Shown in pieces: positions 7,487 to 14,233 of a stretch of DNA of 19,453 nucleotides (position 1 is its first letter; each line of letters begins with the position of its first letter). The stretch comes from an uncultured Clostridia bacterium (GTDB lineage Bacteria; Bacillota; Clostridia; Christensenellales; UBA3700). The notes under the pieces were generated by a model. That model did no database searches. It was not told where the DNA came from and saw only the letters and a list, made by a program, of their open reading frames with translations. The stretch lies in contig CAMOQV010000017.1 in the NCBI GenBank assembly GCA_946623205.1, forward strand, positions 1 to 19,453, read 5' to 3'. The position numbers and the translations under genes are program-made.

Positions 7487-8325
7487 TTATTAAAAATACT
7501 ATCTATATCTTCTTTTAGGTATTGGTACTTTTTGTTGCAGAATTGACATCCTACTTCAATCTTACCATTTTCTTTAATTATATCTTCTAATTCGTCTCTT
7601 CCTAATGTCATTAACATTTGAGAAACTTTTTCTTTTGAACAAGAACAAATATATTTTGGATTTACATCATCTAATTGCTTCATTGGGAAATGGCCAAAGT
7701 AATAATCTATAACGCCTTGTGTTCCCTTTTCTTCTACAATTGATGCAATATTTTTTAATTGAGATACAATATCTTCCAAAATAACAATAACTTCTTCTGT
7801 GCAATTTGGCATTGGTTGAACGATAATTCCTGCACTCTTTAAGCACTTACCGTTTTTAACATCTACATCTAAAGATATAGCTGATGGTAATTGTTCAGAT
7901 TTTGTGAAGTAATAAGCAAAGTCCATTGAAAGATTTCCTGTAACCAATTCACAAAGCCCATTATATGGCTCCTTAAGGCCAAAATCTTTAATTACATTAA
8001 TATATCCATCTCTTCCTACAACGCTTGCTGGATCGCCCATAGCGCTTGGATTTTGGATATATCCACGAACAGCTGCGCCTGCATCTGCAGAAACAACCAT
8101 CTTTCCACCATTACCTTTGCCATCCACAATAATAGTTAACTTGTTATCTGAAGCTTTAAATCCAGATGAAATAAATGCGCCTATTGTCAAAACTTGACCT
8201 AAAGCTTTAGCCGCATCATCAGAAAGATTATGGTAATTTATAGCTGTTTGTACAATCTCTGTTGTATCTAAAACATCTACTATTGCTTTACCATCAAATA
8301 ACAATGCTCTTTTTATAGTGTCCAT
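7483..8325 (-). CDS. hslO: 33 kDa redox-regulated chaperone Hsp33
   Basis: Cytoplasmic holdase that is inactive while its C-terminal cysteines hold zinc; oxidation and unfolding switch it on to protect proteins during oxidative stress. The 280-residue length matches the family. Conserved N-terminal features include the segment ADAGAAVRGYIQNP (about 80-93) and GNLSMDFAYYFTKSEQLPSA (about 130-149). The zinc/redox switch is complete: C227-x-C229 (ICSCSKEK) and C260-x2-C263 (GCQFC). A single base separates its ATG from the methyltransferase stop (TAAGATG), with AGAGGA in the end of that gene. It is coupled downstream to the TPR protein. Confidence 0.97.
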   Translation of the reverse strand: MDTIKRALLFDGKAIVDVLDTTEIVQTAINYHNLSDDAAKALGQVLTIGAFISSGFKASDNKLTIIVDGKGNGGKMVVSADAGAAVRGYIQNPSAMGDPASVVGRDGYINVIKDFGLKEPYNGLCELVTGNLSMDFAYYFTKSEQLPSAISLDVDVKNGKCLKSAGIIVQPMPNCTEEVIVILEDIVSQLKNIASIVEEKGTQGVIDYYFGHFPMKQLDDVNPKYICSCSKEKVSQMLMTLGRDELEDIIKENGKIEVGCQFCNKKYQYLKEDIDSIFNK

Positions 8326-8326
8326 C

Positions 8327-9040
8327 TTATTTCCTCTTTGCTATAAACAACAATCTTTGTGAATCGTCCTTAACATCTTTAAAAGTTGTTCCATCGAATA
8401 CCGAGTATTCATAGTCATTATTAAGAATTTTCTTAATAGCCTCTAAAGAATGTACAAATTGTGTTTGATTGTCGTCAATTCGTTTATATGTATCGCCTTT
8501 TATCTTTTCAAAGAAAGATACTTGCATATTTACTTTATCGTTTTCTAATTTATTTGACCAAATATATGTAGCCTTATTTGTATCTTCACAAAATGTGTTA
8601 TTTCCTAAAACTTTTTCTAGCTTATATTGTGATGAGATATCAAAAATAAGATAGCCATTTGGTTTTAATTTTTTTGAAATGTTGTTAATTGATTTTTCTA
8701 AATCAGAATCGTTAACATAGTTAAAACCATCACAAACGCAAGTAACAAAATCTACTTTATGAGGAAGATCAAATTCTTGAAGTGATGCTTGTATGTATAT
8801 GATATTTTGAAAACTCTTTCTTGATTTATCTCTAGCAACATTTAGCATGTCTTGGCTTAGATCCATTCCAATCATTTTGCACTTTTGTTTTGCAAGACGG
8901 ATTGTCATTTCACCTGTGCCACAACATAAATCTACGCCCTCGCCCTTTACATAGCCTTTTATGAAATCAAGGTATGCATCATAATTAAAATCCTTCATTA
9001 AAGAATCGTAATACTTAGCAAGGATTGAGTAGGCTTCCAT
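8327..9040 (-). CDS. Class I SAM-dependent methyltransferase, substrate unknown
   Basis: A 237-residue Rossmann-fold methyltransferase. Motif I is VDLCCGTGE (residues 36-44), followed by the acidic ribose-binding position in MIGMDLS (D60), then a motif-II-like FVTCVCDGFNYV and a strand LKPNGYLIFDIS. The N-terminus AYSILAKYYDSLMKDFNYDA is typical of the stand-alone small-molecule-type methyltransferases found beside housekeeping genes in Firmicutes. The C-terminal half (VNMQVSFFEKIKGDTYKRID) is beta-rich, as in that group. It lies two bases after the membrane-protein gene and one base before hslO, so it belongs to the same transcript. Nothing in the sequence shows the substrate. Confidence 0.9.
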   Translation of the reverse strand: MEAYSILAKYYDSLMKDFNYDAYLDFIKGYVKGEGVDLCCGTGEMTIRLAKQKCKMIGMDLSQDMLNVARDKSRKSFQNIIYIQASLQEFDLPHKVDFVTCVCDGFNYVNDSDLEKSINNISKKLKPNGYLIFDISSQYKLEKVLGNNTFCEDTNKATYIWSNKLENDKVNMQVSFFEKIKGDTYKRIDDNQTQFVHSLEAIKKILNNDYEYSVFDGTTFKDVKDDSQRLLFIAKRK

Positions 9041-9042
9041 AA

Positions 9043-10077
9043 TTATTTTTTACGCTTTTTATAGCTTGGTCTATTTTGCTTTTGTTGTTGAGCTTTTTGT
9101 TGCTTTTGTTGAGCTCTAACTTCTTTCATTTGTTGCTTTTTAGCTTCTTCTTGTCCACGATTGTATAGATAGTAGATGTAGTTATCTGAATAGAATTGTG
9201 AATATGCAATATTGATTAATGCATAGAATACTATTCCATAAATCATCAAAATAGCAGCTATCCATAGTGGTGCTTTTGGAATAAAGTTAAGTGCCATAGG
9301 AGCAGCAACAAAAATTGTTACTAGCATAATTTGCAATGGAGAAATGCATAAGATAATTCCAGCATTCTTTAAGCAAATTGCAAAGTTCTTATACCACTTA
9401 GTATCATATCTATATGTTACTAACATTGGAACTAATATCATTGAATACATAGCAGCAACTAAACCTAAAATACCCATGAATATTAATAATACCCACCATC
9501 CAGCATTTGCAGCTTGTCCCATTGCATATGCCATACGAACCTCTAATAGTGCAACTGTAAATCCTGTAGCGATTGCGCCAAGAACAGTAAATACGATTAA
9601 GAATTTATACCAGTGTCTTTTAATACCTAAGAAGAAATGCTTTAATGTTTTGCATTCAACTTCCCAAAGCATATTTCTCATACAGTTATAAACACCAGCC
9701 ATTCCAATTGATGCGAACATTACACATGGAATGATATATGCTGCTGAATAAAGAATTCTTGCTCCATATATTCTTTGAATTGCTTCATTAATAACAGATT
9801 GATCTGTTGCTCCATATCCGATTCCTAAAGAACCCGTAAAAGCATATTCTGCTAAAATGCCCTTTTCTACAACATTTGGTACGATATACAAAAATAAAAC
9901 AAATAATGGTAACCAAAATAAAGCGCCCATTAAGTTTATTAACAATGATTGTAGAGCGTGAGATGAAAGTGTTGAAAAGACTTGTTTGAATCTTCCTTTA
10001 TAGTTTCTATCTCTATCTATAGGACTTAAATCTGAAGTTAGCGTTAACTTGCTAGCCAATGTTTGTACATAACTCAT
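9043..10077 (-). CDS. Multi-pass membrane protein, DUF624/YesL-like, with basic C-terminal tail
   Basis: A 344-residue integral membrane protein with about six hydrophobic segments (roughly residues 46-70, 108-132, 155-180, 188-220, 230-258 and 265-292). The segment GMAGVYNCMRNMLWEVECKTLKHFF resembles the conserved middle of DUF624/YesL proteins; this assignment is tentative. The last 45 residues are cytoplasm-like and made almost only of K, Q, R and A (EVRAQQKQQKAQQQKQNRP), which is unusual for the family and could contact nucleic acid or membrane. GGAG lies 7 nt before the second-choice spacing of the ATG at 10077. It is the first gene of the operon with the methyltransferase, hslO and the TPR gene. 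Confidence 0.8.
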   Translation of the reverse strand: MSYVQTLASKLTLTSDLSPIDRDRNYKGRFKQVFSTLSSHALQSLLINLMGALFWLPLFVLFLYIVPNVVEKGILAEYAFTGSLGIGYGATDQSVINEAIQRIYGARILYSAAYIIPCVMFASIGMAGVYNCMRNMLWEVECKTLKHFFLGIKRHWYKFLIVFTVLGAIATGFTVALLEVRMAYAMGQAANAGWWVLLIFMGILGLVAAMYSMILVPMLVTYRYDTKWYKNFAICLKNAGIILCISPLQIMLVTIFVAAPMALNFIPKAPLWIAAILMIYGIVFYALINIAYSQFYSDNYIYYLYNRGQEEAKKQQMKEVRAQQKQQKAQQQKQNRPSYKKRKK

Positions 10078-10108
10078 ATCTTGTCTCCGAAAAAATTATT
10101 CAATAAAG

Positions 10109-10137
10109 ATAATACACTATTTTTGGATTTTTAACAA
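10109..10137 (-). promoter_or_regulatory. Promoter of the DUF624-like/hslO operon
   Basis: On the minus strand, -35 TTGTTA (10132-10137) and -10 TATTAT (10109-10114) are spaced by 17 bp. The predicted start is near 10102, giving a leader of about 25 nt with a GGAG ribosome binding site. Confidence 0.65.
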
Positions 10138-10140
10138 TTC

Positions 10141-10238
10141 ACTTAATATAATTATTAATTATTATTTCTATCCTCAATAAAATGTGACCTAAAACGAAGT
10201 ATTATTTTGGTAAATCATTATTATTTATGTTTAATTGC
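10141..10238. other. AT-rich spacer between divergent promoters, no gene seen
   Basis: This stretch separates the minus-strand hslO operon promoter from the plus-strand lysine operon promoter. It is very AT-rich. I see no open frame with a ribosome binding site, no RNA fold and no repeat worth calling. It probably only spaces the two promoters. Confidence 0.5.
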
Positions 10239-10268
10239 TTTACATATTTTGCGTATGTGTGTTAATAT
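10239..10268 (+). promoter_or_regulatory. Promoter of the lysine riboswitch and asd-dapA-dapB
   Basis: TTTACA (10239-10244) and TAATAT (10263-10268) are 18 bp apart, or TTTACA and TTAATA (10262-10267) are 17 bp apart. Predicted initiation near 10275 coincides with the first base of riboswitch helix P1, which supports the call. Confidence 0.55.
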
Positions 10269-10274
10269 TTGCTC

Positions 10275-10438
10275 AGTTTATAGAGGCGCGGTAATTATCA
10301 GTAATTAGAATTAGACTGCAAGAAGCCCTAACGAAAGGAGTTATCGCCGAAGTTAAATTAAATCTTGTTATTAATTTAGCTGGTTGAAAAGGAAAAGATC
10401 CTCTCGACTGTCATCGTGATGATGGAGTGCTTTAAGCT
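10275..10438 (+). ncRNA. Lysine riboswitch (L box) aptamer
   Basis: The conserved L-box core appears in order: AGGCGCG (from 10284), AGTA and TTAGAA, the GAAAGGAG segment, CGCCGAAG (from 10347), AGCTGG, ACTGTCA (from 10407), hairpin CATC-GTGAT-GATG, and GGAGTGC (10424-10430). Helix P1 forms from AGTTTATAG (10275-10283) and CTTTAAGCT (10430-10438), 8 of 9 positions pairing. This layout matches characterised lysC-leader riboswitches. The downstream genes asd, dapA and dapB make lysine precursors, so lysine binding should favour premature termination at 10446-10476 and turn the operon down. Confidence 0.95.
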
Positions 10439-10445
10439 ATCTTTT

Positions 10446-10476
10446 GTGCGGTTCCTCTATATACTGCACTTTTTTT
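10446..10476 (+). terminator. Riboswitch-controlled intrinsic terminator
   Basis: GTGCGGT (10446-10452) pairs with ACTGCAC (10463-10469) over 7 bp, including one G-U pair. The loop is 10 nt and is followed by seven T residues (10470-10476). It lies between the lysine aptamer and asd. The 3' arm with adjacent Ts (GCACTTT, 10466-10472) can alternatively pair with aptamer segment GGAGTGC (10424-10430). That gives a mutually exclusive antiterminator when lysine is scarce (inference). Confidence 0.85.
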
Positions 10477-10510
10477 GTATATAAACATTTTGTCAAAAGG
10501 AGACATAAAA

Positions 10511-11536
10511 ATGAAAAGATATAATATTGCCGTTGTAGGCGCAACAGGAATGGTAGGAAACAAGTTCCTTGAAGTTCTAACAGAAAAACAATTACCAGTA
10601 GACAACTATTACCTATTTGCTTCAGCAAAGAGCGCAGGTAAGGTTATTAACTTTATGGGCAAAGACCATACTGTTATCGAGCTAACAGATGAAAATGTTG
10701 CAAAACTTGAAGGTAAATGCGACATCGCTCTATTTAGTGCTGGTGGTGCTACATCTAAACAATATGCACCAGTTTTTGTTAAACACGGCATTTTAGTTAT
10801 CGACAACTCAGCTCAATGGAGAATGGATCCAGATGTTCCACTAGTAGTTCCAGAAGTAAATCCACAAGATATCGATTGGAACCATGGTATTATCGCAAAT
10901 CCAAACTGCTCTACTATTCAAGCTATGCTACCTTTAAAGGCATTAAACGATGCTTTTGGTATCAAGAGAGTTGTATATAGCACATATCAAGCTGTTTCTG
11001 GCGCTGGTGTTGCTGGATACAATGATTTATTAGAAGGATTAAAAGCATTTGTAAATGGTACAGAATATCAAACAAAGAAATTCCCATACCAAATCGCTAA
11101 CAACTGCTTACCTCACATTGATATCTTCATGGAAAACGGATATACAAAAGAAGAAATGAAGATGATTTGGGAAACAAAGAAGATTCTTGGCGACCAATCA
11201 ATCAAAGTTACAGCTACAACAGTTAGAGTTCCAGTATTAAACTCTCACTCTGAATCAATTAACATTGAATTCAAAAAGCCAGCTACAAAAGAAGGTATCA
11301 TCGCTGCCCTAAAGACACAAGAACACATTATCATCATGGATGATCCTGCTAACAATGTTTACCCAATGCCAATTTTATCTACAGGACATGACGAAGTTTT
11401 TGTTGGACGTATCCGTATGGATGACACAGTAGATAGCGGATGCAATCTATGGGTATGCGCAGACAATATTCGTAAAGGTGCCGCTTCAAATGCAGTACAA
11501 ATTGCTGAATATATGATTAATAACAACAAAATCTAA
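10511..11536 (+). CDS. asd: Aspartate-semialdehyde dehydrogenase
   Basis: Reduces L-aspartyl-4-phosphate to L-aspartate-4-semialdehyde with NADPH, the branch-point step for lysine, diaminopimelate, threonine and methionine. The 341 residues show the nucleotide-binding GATGMVG (10-16), the catalytic cysteine in NPNCSTIQ (C133), and the catalytic histidine in RVPVLNSHSES (H246). The C-terminus DSGCNLWVCADNIRKGAASN is typical. The frame can be read back to a TTG at 10475, but that lies in the terminator T-run. The ATG at 10511 has AAAAGGAG 8 nt upstream and gives the usual N-terminus MKRYNIAVVG. It is first in the riboswitch-controlled operon, 10 nt before dapA. Confidence 0.97.
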   Translation: MKRYNIAVVGATGMVGNKFLEVLTEKQLPVDNYYLFASAKSAGKVINFMGKDHTVIELTDENVAKLEGKCDIALFSAGGATSKQYAPVFVKHGILVIDNSAQWRMDPDVPLVVPEVNPQDIDWNHGIIANPNCSTIQAMLPLKALNDAFGIKRVVYSTYQAVSGAGVAGYNDLLEGLKAFVNGTEYQTKKFPYQIANNCLPHIDIFMENGYTKEEMKMIWETKKILGDQSIKVTATTVRVPVLNSHSESINIEFKKPATKEGIIAALKTQEHIIIMDDPANNVYPMPILSTGHDEVFVGRIRMDDTVDSGCNLWVCADNIRKGAASNAVQIAEYMINNNKI

Positions 11537-11546
11537 GAGGTAAATT

Positions 11547-12422
11547 ATGTTCAAAGGAACAGGTACAGCTTTAATCACTCCATTTACAGAAGACGGAATT
11601 GATTTTGAAGCTTTTGAAAAATTATTAGAAACGCAAATCGAAAACGGCATTGACTGTTTATTGATTGCTGGAACTACAGGTGAACCACCTACAATGACAA
11701 AAGAAGAAAAGGACGAGGTTATCAAGTTTGGTATCAAAACTATTAACCACAGAGTTCCAGTTATTGTTGGTACAGGTACAAACTGCACTAGAACTTCTAT
11801 TGAAAATTCAATCGAAGCTGCAAAGATGGGTGCTGATGGCGTACTAGTTGTAACTCCTTATTACAACAAGTGCACACAAAACGGTTTATATTTGCACTAC
11901 AAAGCAATTGCTGAAGCATCTCCAGTTCCAGTTATTGCATACAATGTTCCTCCAAGAACAGGTGTTAACATTCTTCCAGAAACTTTAAAGAGAATGACTG
12001 ACATCAAAAACGTTCAAGGTATTAAGGATGCTTGCGGAAAAGCAGATCAAATCATTGAAATGGCTAAGGCAGTTAAAGGTTCTCAAATTAACTACTACTC
12101 TGGCGATGATGAAATGATTATCGAAGCTATGCAAGCTGGTGGTGCTGGATTATTCTCAGTAGCATCAAACATCCTTCCAAAAGAAACTGCTTCTATTGTT
12201 AAGGCTTGCCAAGCAAATGACTATGCAAAAGCTCAAGCTATATTTGAAAAATATAAAGCTCTATTTGCTGGTCTATTCTACGAAGTTAACCCAATCCCTG
12301 TTAAATATGCAGCATCAAGAATGGGTATCTGCAAGAATATTTTAAGAATGCCTTTAACTCCAATGAGTGATGAAAAGGCTTTAAAGCTTGAAGGCTTAAT
12401 GAAAGAACTAAACATTATATAG
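11547..12422 (+). CDS. dapA: 4-hydroxy-tetrahydrodipicolinate synthase
   Basis: Condenses pyruvate with aspartate semialdehyde, the first step dedicated to the lysine/diaminopimelate branch. It is a 291-residue TIM barrel. The Schiff-base lysine is K160 in QGIKDACG, with the catalytic triad residues T43-T44 in AGTTGEPPT and Y132 in AYNVPPRTG; R137 in the same motif binds the substrate carboxylate. Length and motif order are standard. The ribosome binding site is AGAGG before the ATG. It starts 10 nt after asd and ends 7 nt before dapB, so it is under the same lysine riboswitch. Confidence 0.97.
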   Translation: MFKGTGTALITPFTEDGIDFEAFEKLLETQIENGIDCLLIAGTTGEPPTMTKEEKDEVIKFGIKTINHRVPVIVGTGTNCTRTSIENSIEAAKMGADGVLVVTPYYNKCTQNGLYLHYKAIAEASPVPVIAYNVPPRTGVNILPETLKRMTDIKNVQGIKDACGKADQIIEMAKAVKGSQINYYSGDDEMIIEAMQAGGAGLFSVASNILPKETASIVKACQANDYAKAQAIFEKYKALFAGLFYEVNPIPVKYAASRMGICKNILRMPLTPMSDEKALKLEGLMKELNII

Positions 12423-12429
12423 GTGAAAT

Positions 12430-13191
12430 ATGAATATATTGATTTACGGAATTGGCGGAAAAATGGGAAAGATGCTAATCGATGGATTAGAAAAAGATAC
12501 TGAAGCTACTCTTATTGGTGGCGTAGATAAGTTTGCTGATCCTTCAAAGTTTGACGTTCCTGTTTTCAAATCTGCTAGCGAAATCAACGTTAAAGTTGAT
12601 GCCCTAATAGATTTTTCTAGAGCTGACGCCTTAGATGATATCTTAGCATACGCTCTAAAGAATAAAGTTCCTTGTGTTATCTGCACTACTGGATATTCAC
12701 AAGAACAACTAGCTCAAATCAATGAAGCATCTAAGATTATTCCAATCTTTAGATCTAGCAACATGAGTTTAGGTATAAATCTTCTTATTGATTTATGCAG
12801 AAAGGCATCTCAACTTCTTGGCGAAGATTGCGATATAGAAATCGTTGAACAACACCACAATCAAAAGGTAGATGCTCCATCGGGAACAGCTATTGCCATT
12901 GCTGATGCTATTAACGAAGAATATCAAAATCAAAAAGAATTTGTTTATGGAAGACATGAAACAAACAAAAAACGTGAGAAGAAAGAAATTGGAATCCATG
13001 CTGTTCGTGGTGGCACAATAGTTGGAAAGCACGATGTTCTATTTATTTCTCAAGATGAAGTTGTAACAATTGCTCATGAAGCTCAATCAAGAGCTGTATT
13101 TGCTAGAGGTGCTATAAGAGCTGCTAAGTACTTAACTACTCTTACAAAACCTGGCATGTACAATATGCAAGATCTAGTTAAATCAATCTAA
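12430..13191 (+). CDS. dapB: 4-hydroxy-tetrahydrodipicolinate reductase
   Basis: Reduces the DapA product to tetrahydrodipicolinate with NAD(P)H. The 253 residues include the dinucleotide-binding IYGIGGKMGKML (5-16), the CTTGYS segment (85-90), the catalytic EQHHNQKVDAPSGTA (H142/H143, K146), and the C-terminal substrate-binding region HAVRGGTIVGKHDVLF. All key residues are present. AGGTGAAAT precedes the ATG. It is the last gene of the operon and is followed by a strong terminator. The later enzymes to diaminopimelate and lysine are not in the window. Confidence 0.97.
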   Translation: MNILIYGIGGKMGKMLIDGLEKDTEATLIGGVDKFADPSKFDVPVFKSASEINVKVDALIDFSRADALDDILAYALKNKVPCVICTTGYSQEQLAQINEASKIIPIFRSSNMSLGINLLIDLCRKASQLLGEDCDIEIVEQHHNQKVDAPSGTAIAIADAINEEYQNQKEFVYGRHETNKKREKKEIGIHAVRGGTIVGKHDVLFISQDEVVTIAHEAQSRAVFARGAIRAAKYLTTLTKPGMYNMQDLVKSI

Positions 13192-13212
13192 TTAAACATC
13201 TAACAATAAATT

Positions 13213-13239
13213 GAAGCGAGGTCATCCCTCGCTTCTTTT
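13213..13239 (+). terminator. Intrinsic terminator of asd-dapA-dapB
   Basis: Perfect 9-bp GC-rich stem GAAGCGAGG (13213-13221) with CCTCGCTTC (13227-13235) and a 5-nt loop, followed by TTTT. It starts 22 nt after the dapB stop. On the other strand it lies just past the stop of the XRE gene and might also stop that transcript, although the tail there (AATTTATT) is weaker. Confidence 0.88.
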
Positions 13240-13251
13240 ATGCTCTATAAA

Positions 13252-13560
13252 TTAGTTGCTTCTATACTTTTTCTTTAAATAATCTTTTAAGCTTTTAATC
13301 TTATGTCTAGTAAACAACTTGTCAAAGTCATCCAACATATCCATCGCTTTTGCGAGCTTCATTAATGATGCCAATGAGATCTCTCCAATCTCTTCAAATC
13401 TTCTTAATGAAGCATAAGATACATTCGCTTCTTTGGCTAATGCAGCGCGAGACATATTCATCTCTTTTCTTCTTTCTACAAAACGATTAACCAAATCACA
13501 TGTAACTGTGTCTATAGTTCTAATATCTACAAAATCTGATAATGGGAATCTTTCTTCCAT
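13252..13560 (-). CDS. XRE-family HTH regulator (HipB-like), solitary
   Basis: The 102-residue protein has a helix-turn-helix at about residues 23-77: LVNRFVERRKEMNMSRAALA, then EANVSYASLRRFEEIGEIS and LASLMKLAKAMD. The tail DDFDKLFTRHKIKSLKDYLK resembles the short XRE proteins that often precede HipA-type kinases, but no hipA-like gene is present here. The ATG at 13560 has no ribosome binding site. TATAAT lies 6 bp upstream of it, so the mRNA may be leaderless. Two identical 18-bp repeats further upstream are candidate binding sites. It converges on dapB. I am confident of the fold; the target is unknown. Confidence 0.85.
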   Translation of the reverse strand: MEERFPLSDFVDIRTIDTVTCDLVNRFVERRKEMNMSRAALAKEANVSYASLRRFEEIGEISLASLMKLAKAMDMLDDFDKLFTRHKIKSLKDYLKKKYRSN

Positions 13561-13566
13561 ACAAAT

Positions 13567-13595
13567 ATTATAATAAAAATAATCGCAAAGTTAAA
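13567..13595 (-). promoter_or_regulatory. Possible promoter of the XRE gene (leaderless configuration)
   Basis: On the minus strand, a perfect -10 TATAAT (13567-13572) sits 17 bp downstream of a weak -35 TTTAAC (13590-13595). Initiation 6-7 bp after the -10 would fall on the A of the start codon at 13560. The weak -35 would suit activator-dependent expression. Confidence 0.45.
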
Positions 13596-13605
13596 TAGCA
13601 CAAGA

Positions 13606-13623
13606 TTTGCTCATATATTAGCA
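13606..13623. repeat. 18-bp near-palindromic repeat, copy 1
   Basis: TTTGCTCATATATTAGCA. Its core TGCT-N-ATATAT-N-AGCA is symmetric at 14 of 16 positions, as expected for a dimeric HTH operator. It lies 10 bp upstream of the possible -35 of the XRE gene and is identical to copy 2. Confidence 0.8.
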
Positions 13624-13646
13624 AATTTGCGCCATTTTCGCCTATT

Positions 13647-13664
13647 TTTGCTCATATATTAGCA
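13647..13664. repeat. 18-bp near-palindromic repeat, copy 2
   Basis: Identical over 18 bp to the copy at 13606. The start-to-start distance is 41 bp, close to four helical turns, which puts both on the same DNA face. Between them is the perfect 10-bp palindrome GCAAATTTGC (13621-13630). A single XRE-type regulator is encoded next door. Confidence 0.8.
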
Positions 13665-13687
13665 TTTTTAATAATTATATTGGAATT

Positions 13688-14233
13688 CTAATTTTTCGAA
13701 ACAATTTTTGCTACTTCTTCTCTAGCTTTGTTATATCTTTCTTCTAGTTCTAAAACAGCTTGTTTATTATCTTCGAACATTTTATCTAAGTCGCAATCTA
13801 AAACAACGCGCCCATTTAAGACTCTTATTTGAAAATTATCTACAGCTTTGAGAGTTAGGACCTCTTTCCAGATAAATTCGCTCTTTGAGGTCTTTTCTTG
13901 GCTCACACCATTAATCTCATATTTATATGTTACTTTGTAATAATTGATTTTTCCTGCAGAAACGTTTGAATAATGCGATACATATTGCGCTTTTACAATT
14001 TGGCCTTCTTTTTTTGTCTTTATCTTTAGATATTGCTCAATTGCGAAATATATAGTAGCGACAATACCTAAAAATCCAACTAAAGCAATAGCGCCATTTA
14101 TAACGTAAGCAGCAACAGATGTATCTTCTTTGAAGAAGTAATAATATACAAAAAGACCGCCCCCTACTGCTAAGCCTAATAAGCCTAAAAGTAGAGGACG
14201 TAAAATAACTGATTTAGTATTTTCGATCTTCAT
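13688..14233 (-). CDS. Two-helix membrane protein with DUF3592-like extramembrane domain
   Basis: The 181-residue protein has hydrophobic segments at about residues 11-32 (RPLLLGLLGLAVGGGLFVYY) and 41-66. A mainly beta-stranded domain follows (GQIVKAQYVSHYSN, then INYYKVTYKYEINGVSQEKT and IRVLNGRVVLDCDL), and a helical charged tail. The domain resembles DUF3592-type modules; this is tentative. Its ATG overlaps the stop of the zinc-ribbon gene by one base (TAATG), so translation is probably coupled. It is the last gene of the dnaG-rpoD operon. Function unknown. Confidence 0.8.
   Translation of the reverse strand: MKIENTKSVILRPLLLGLLGLAVGGGLFVYYYFFKEDTSVAAYVINGAIALVGFLGIVATIYFAIEQYLKIKTKKEGQIVKAQYVSHYSNVSAGKINYYKVTYKYEINGVSQEKTSKSEFIWKEVLTLKAVDNFQIRVLNGRVVLDCDLDKMFEDNKQAVLELEERYNKAREEVAKIVSKN

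Noticed and set aside
10458..10483. TATATAC/GTATATA hairpin as riboswitch antiterminator
   Set aside because: Its 3' arm is transcribed after the terminator T-run, too late to affect termination.
10475..10510. Longer asd starting at TTG 10475
   Set aside because: That codon lies at the end of the terminator T-run and has no ribosome binding site. The ATG at 10511 has AAAAGGAG at good spacing and gives the family's normal N-terminus.
13606..13664. CRISPR-like repeat array
   Set aside because: Only two short repeat copies with one 23-bp spacer and no cas gene in the window.
13608..13669. The XRE-upstream repeats as hairpin terminators on the plus strand (AGCA followed by TTTTT at copy 2)
   Set aside because: The RNA stem is only about 4 bp before a mismatch, and a strong terminator for the plus-strand operon already exists at 13213-13239. 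Two exact copies fit DNA-binding sites better.
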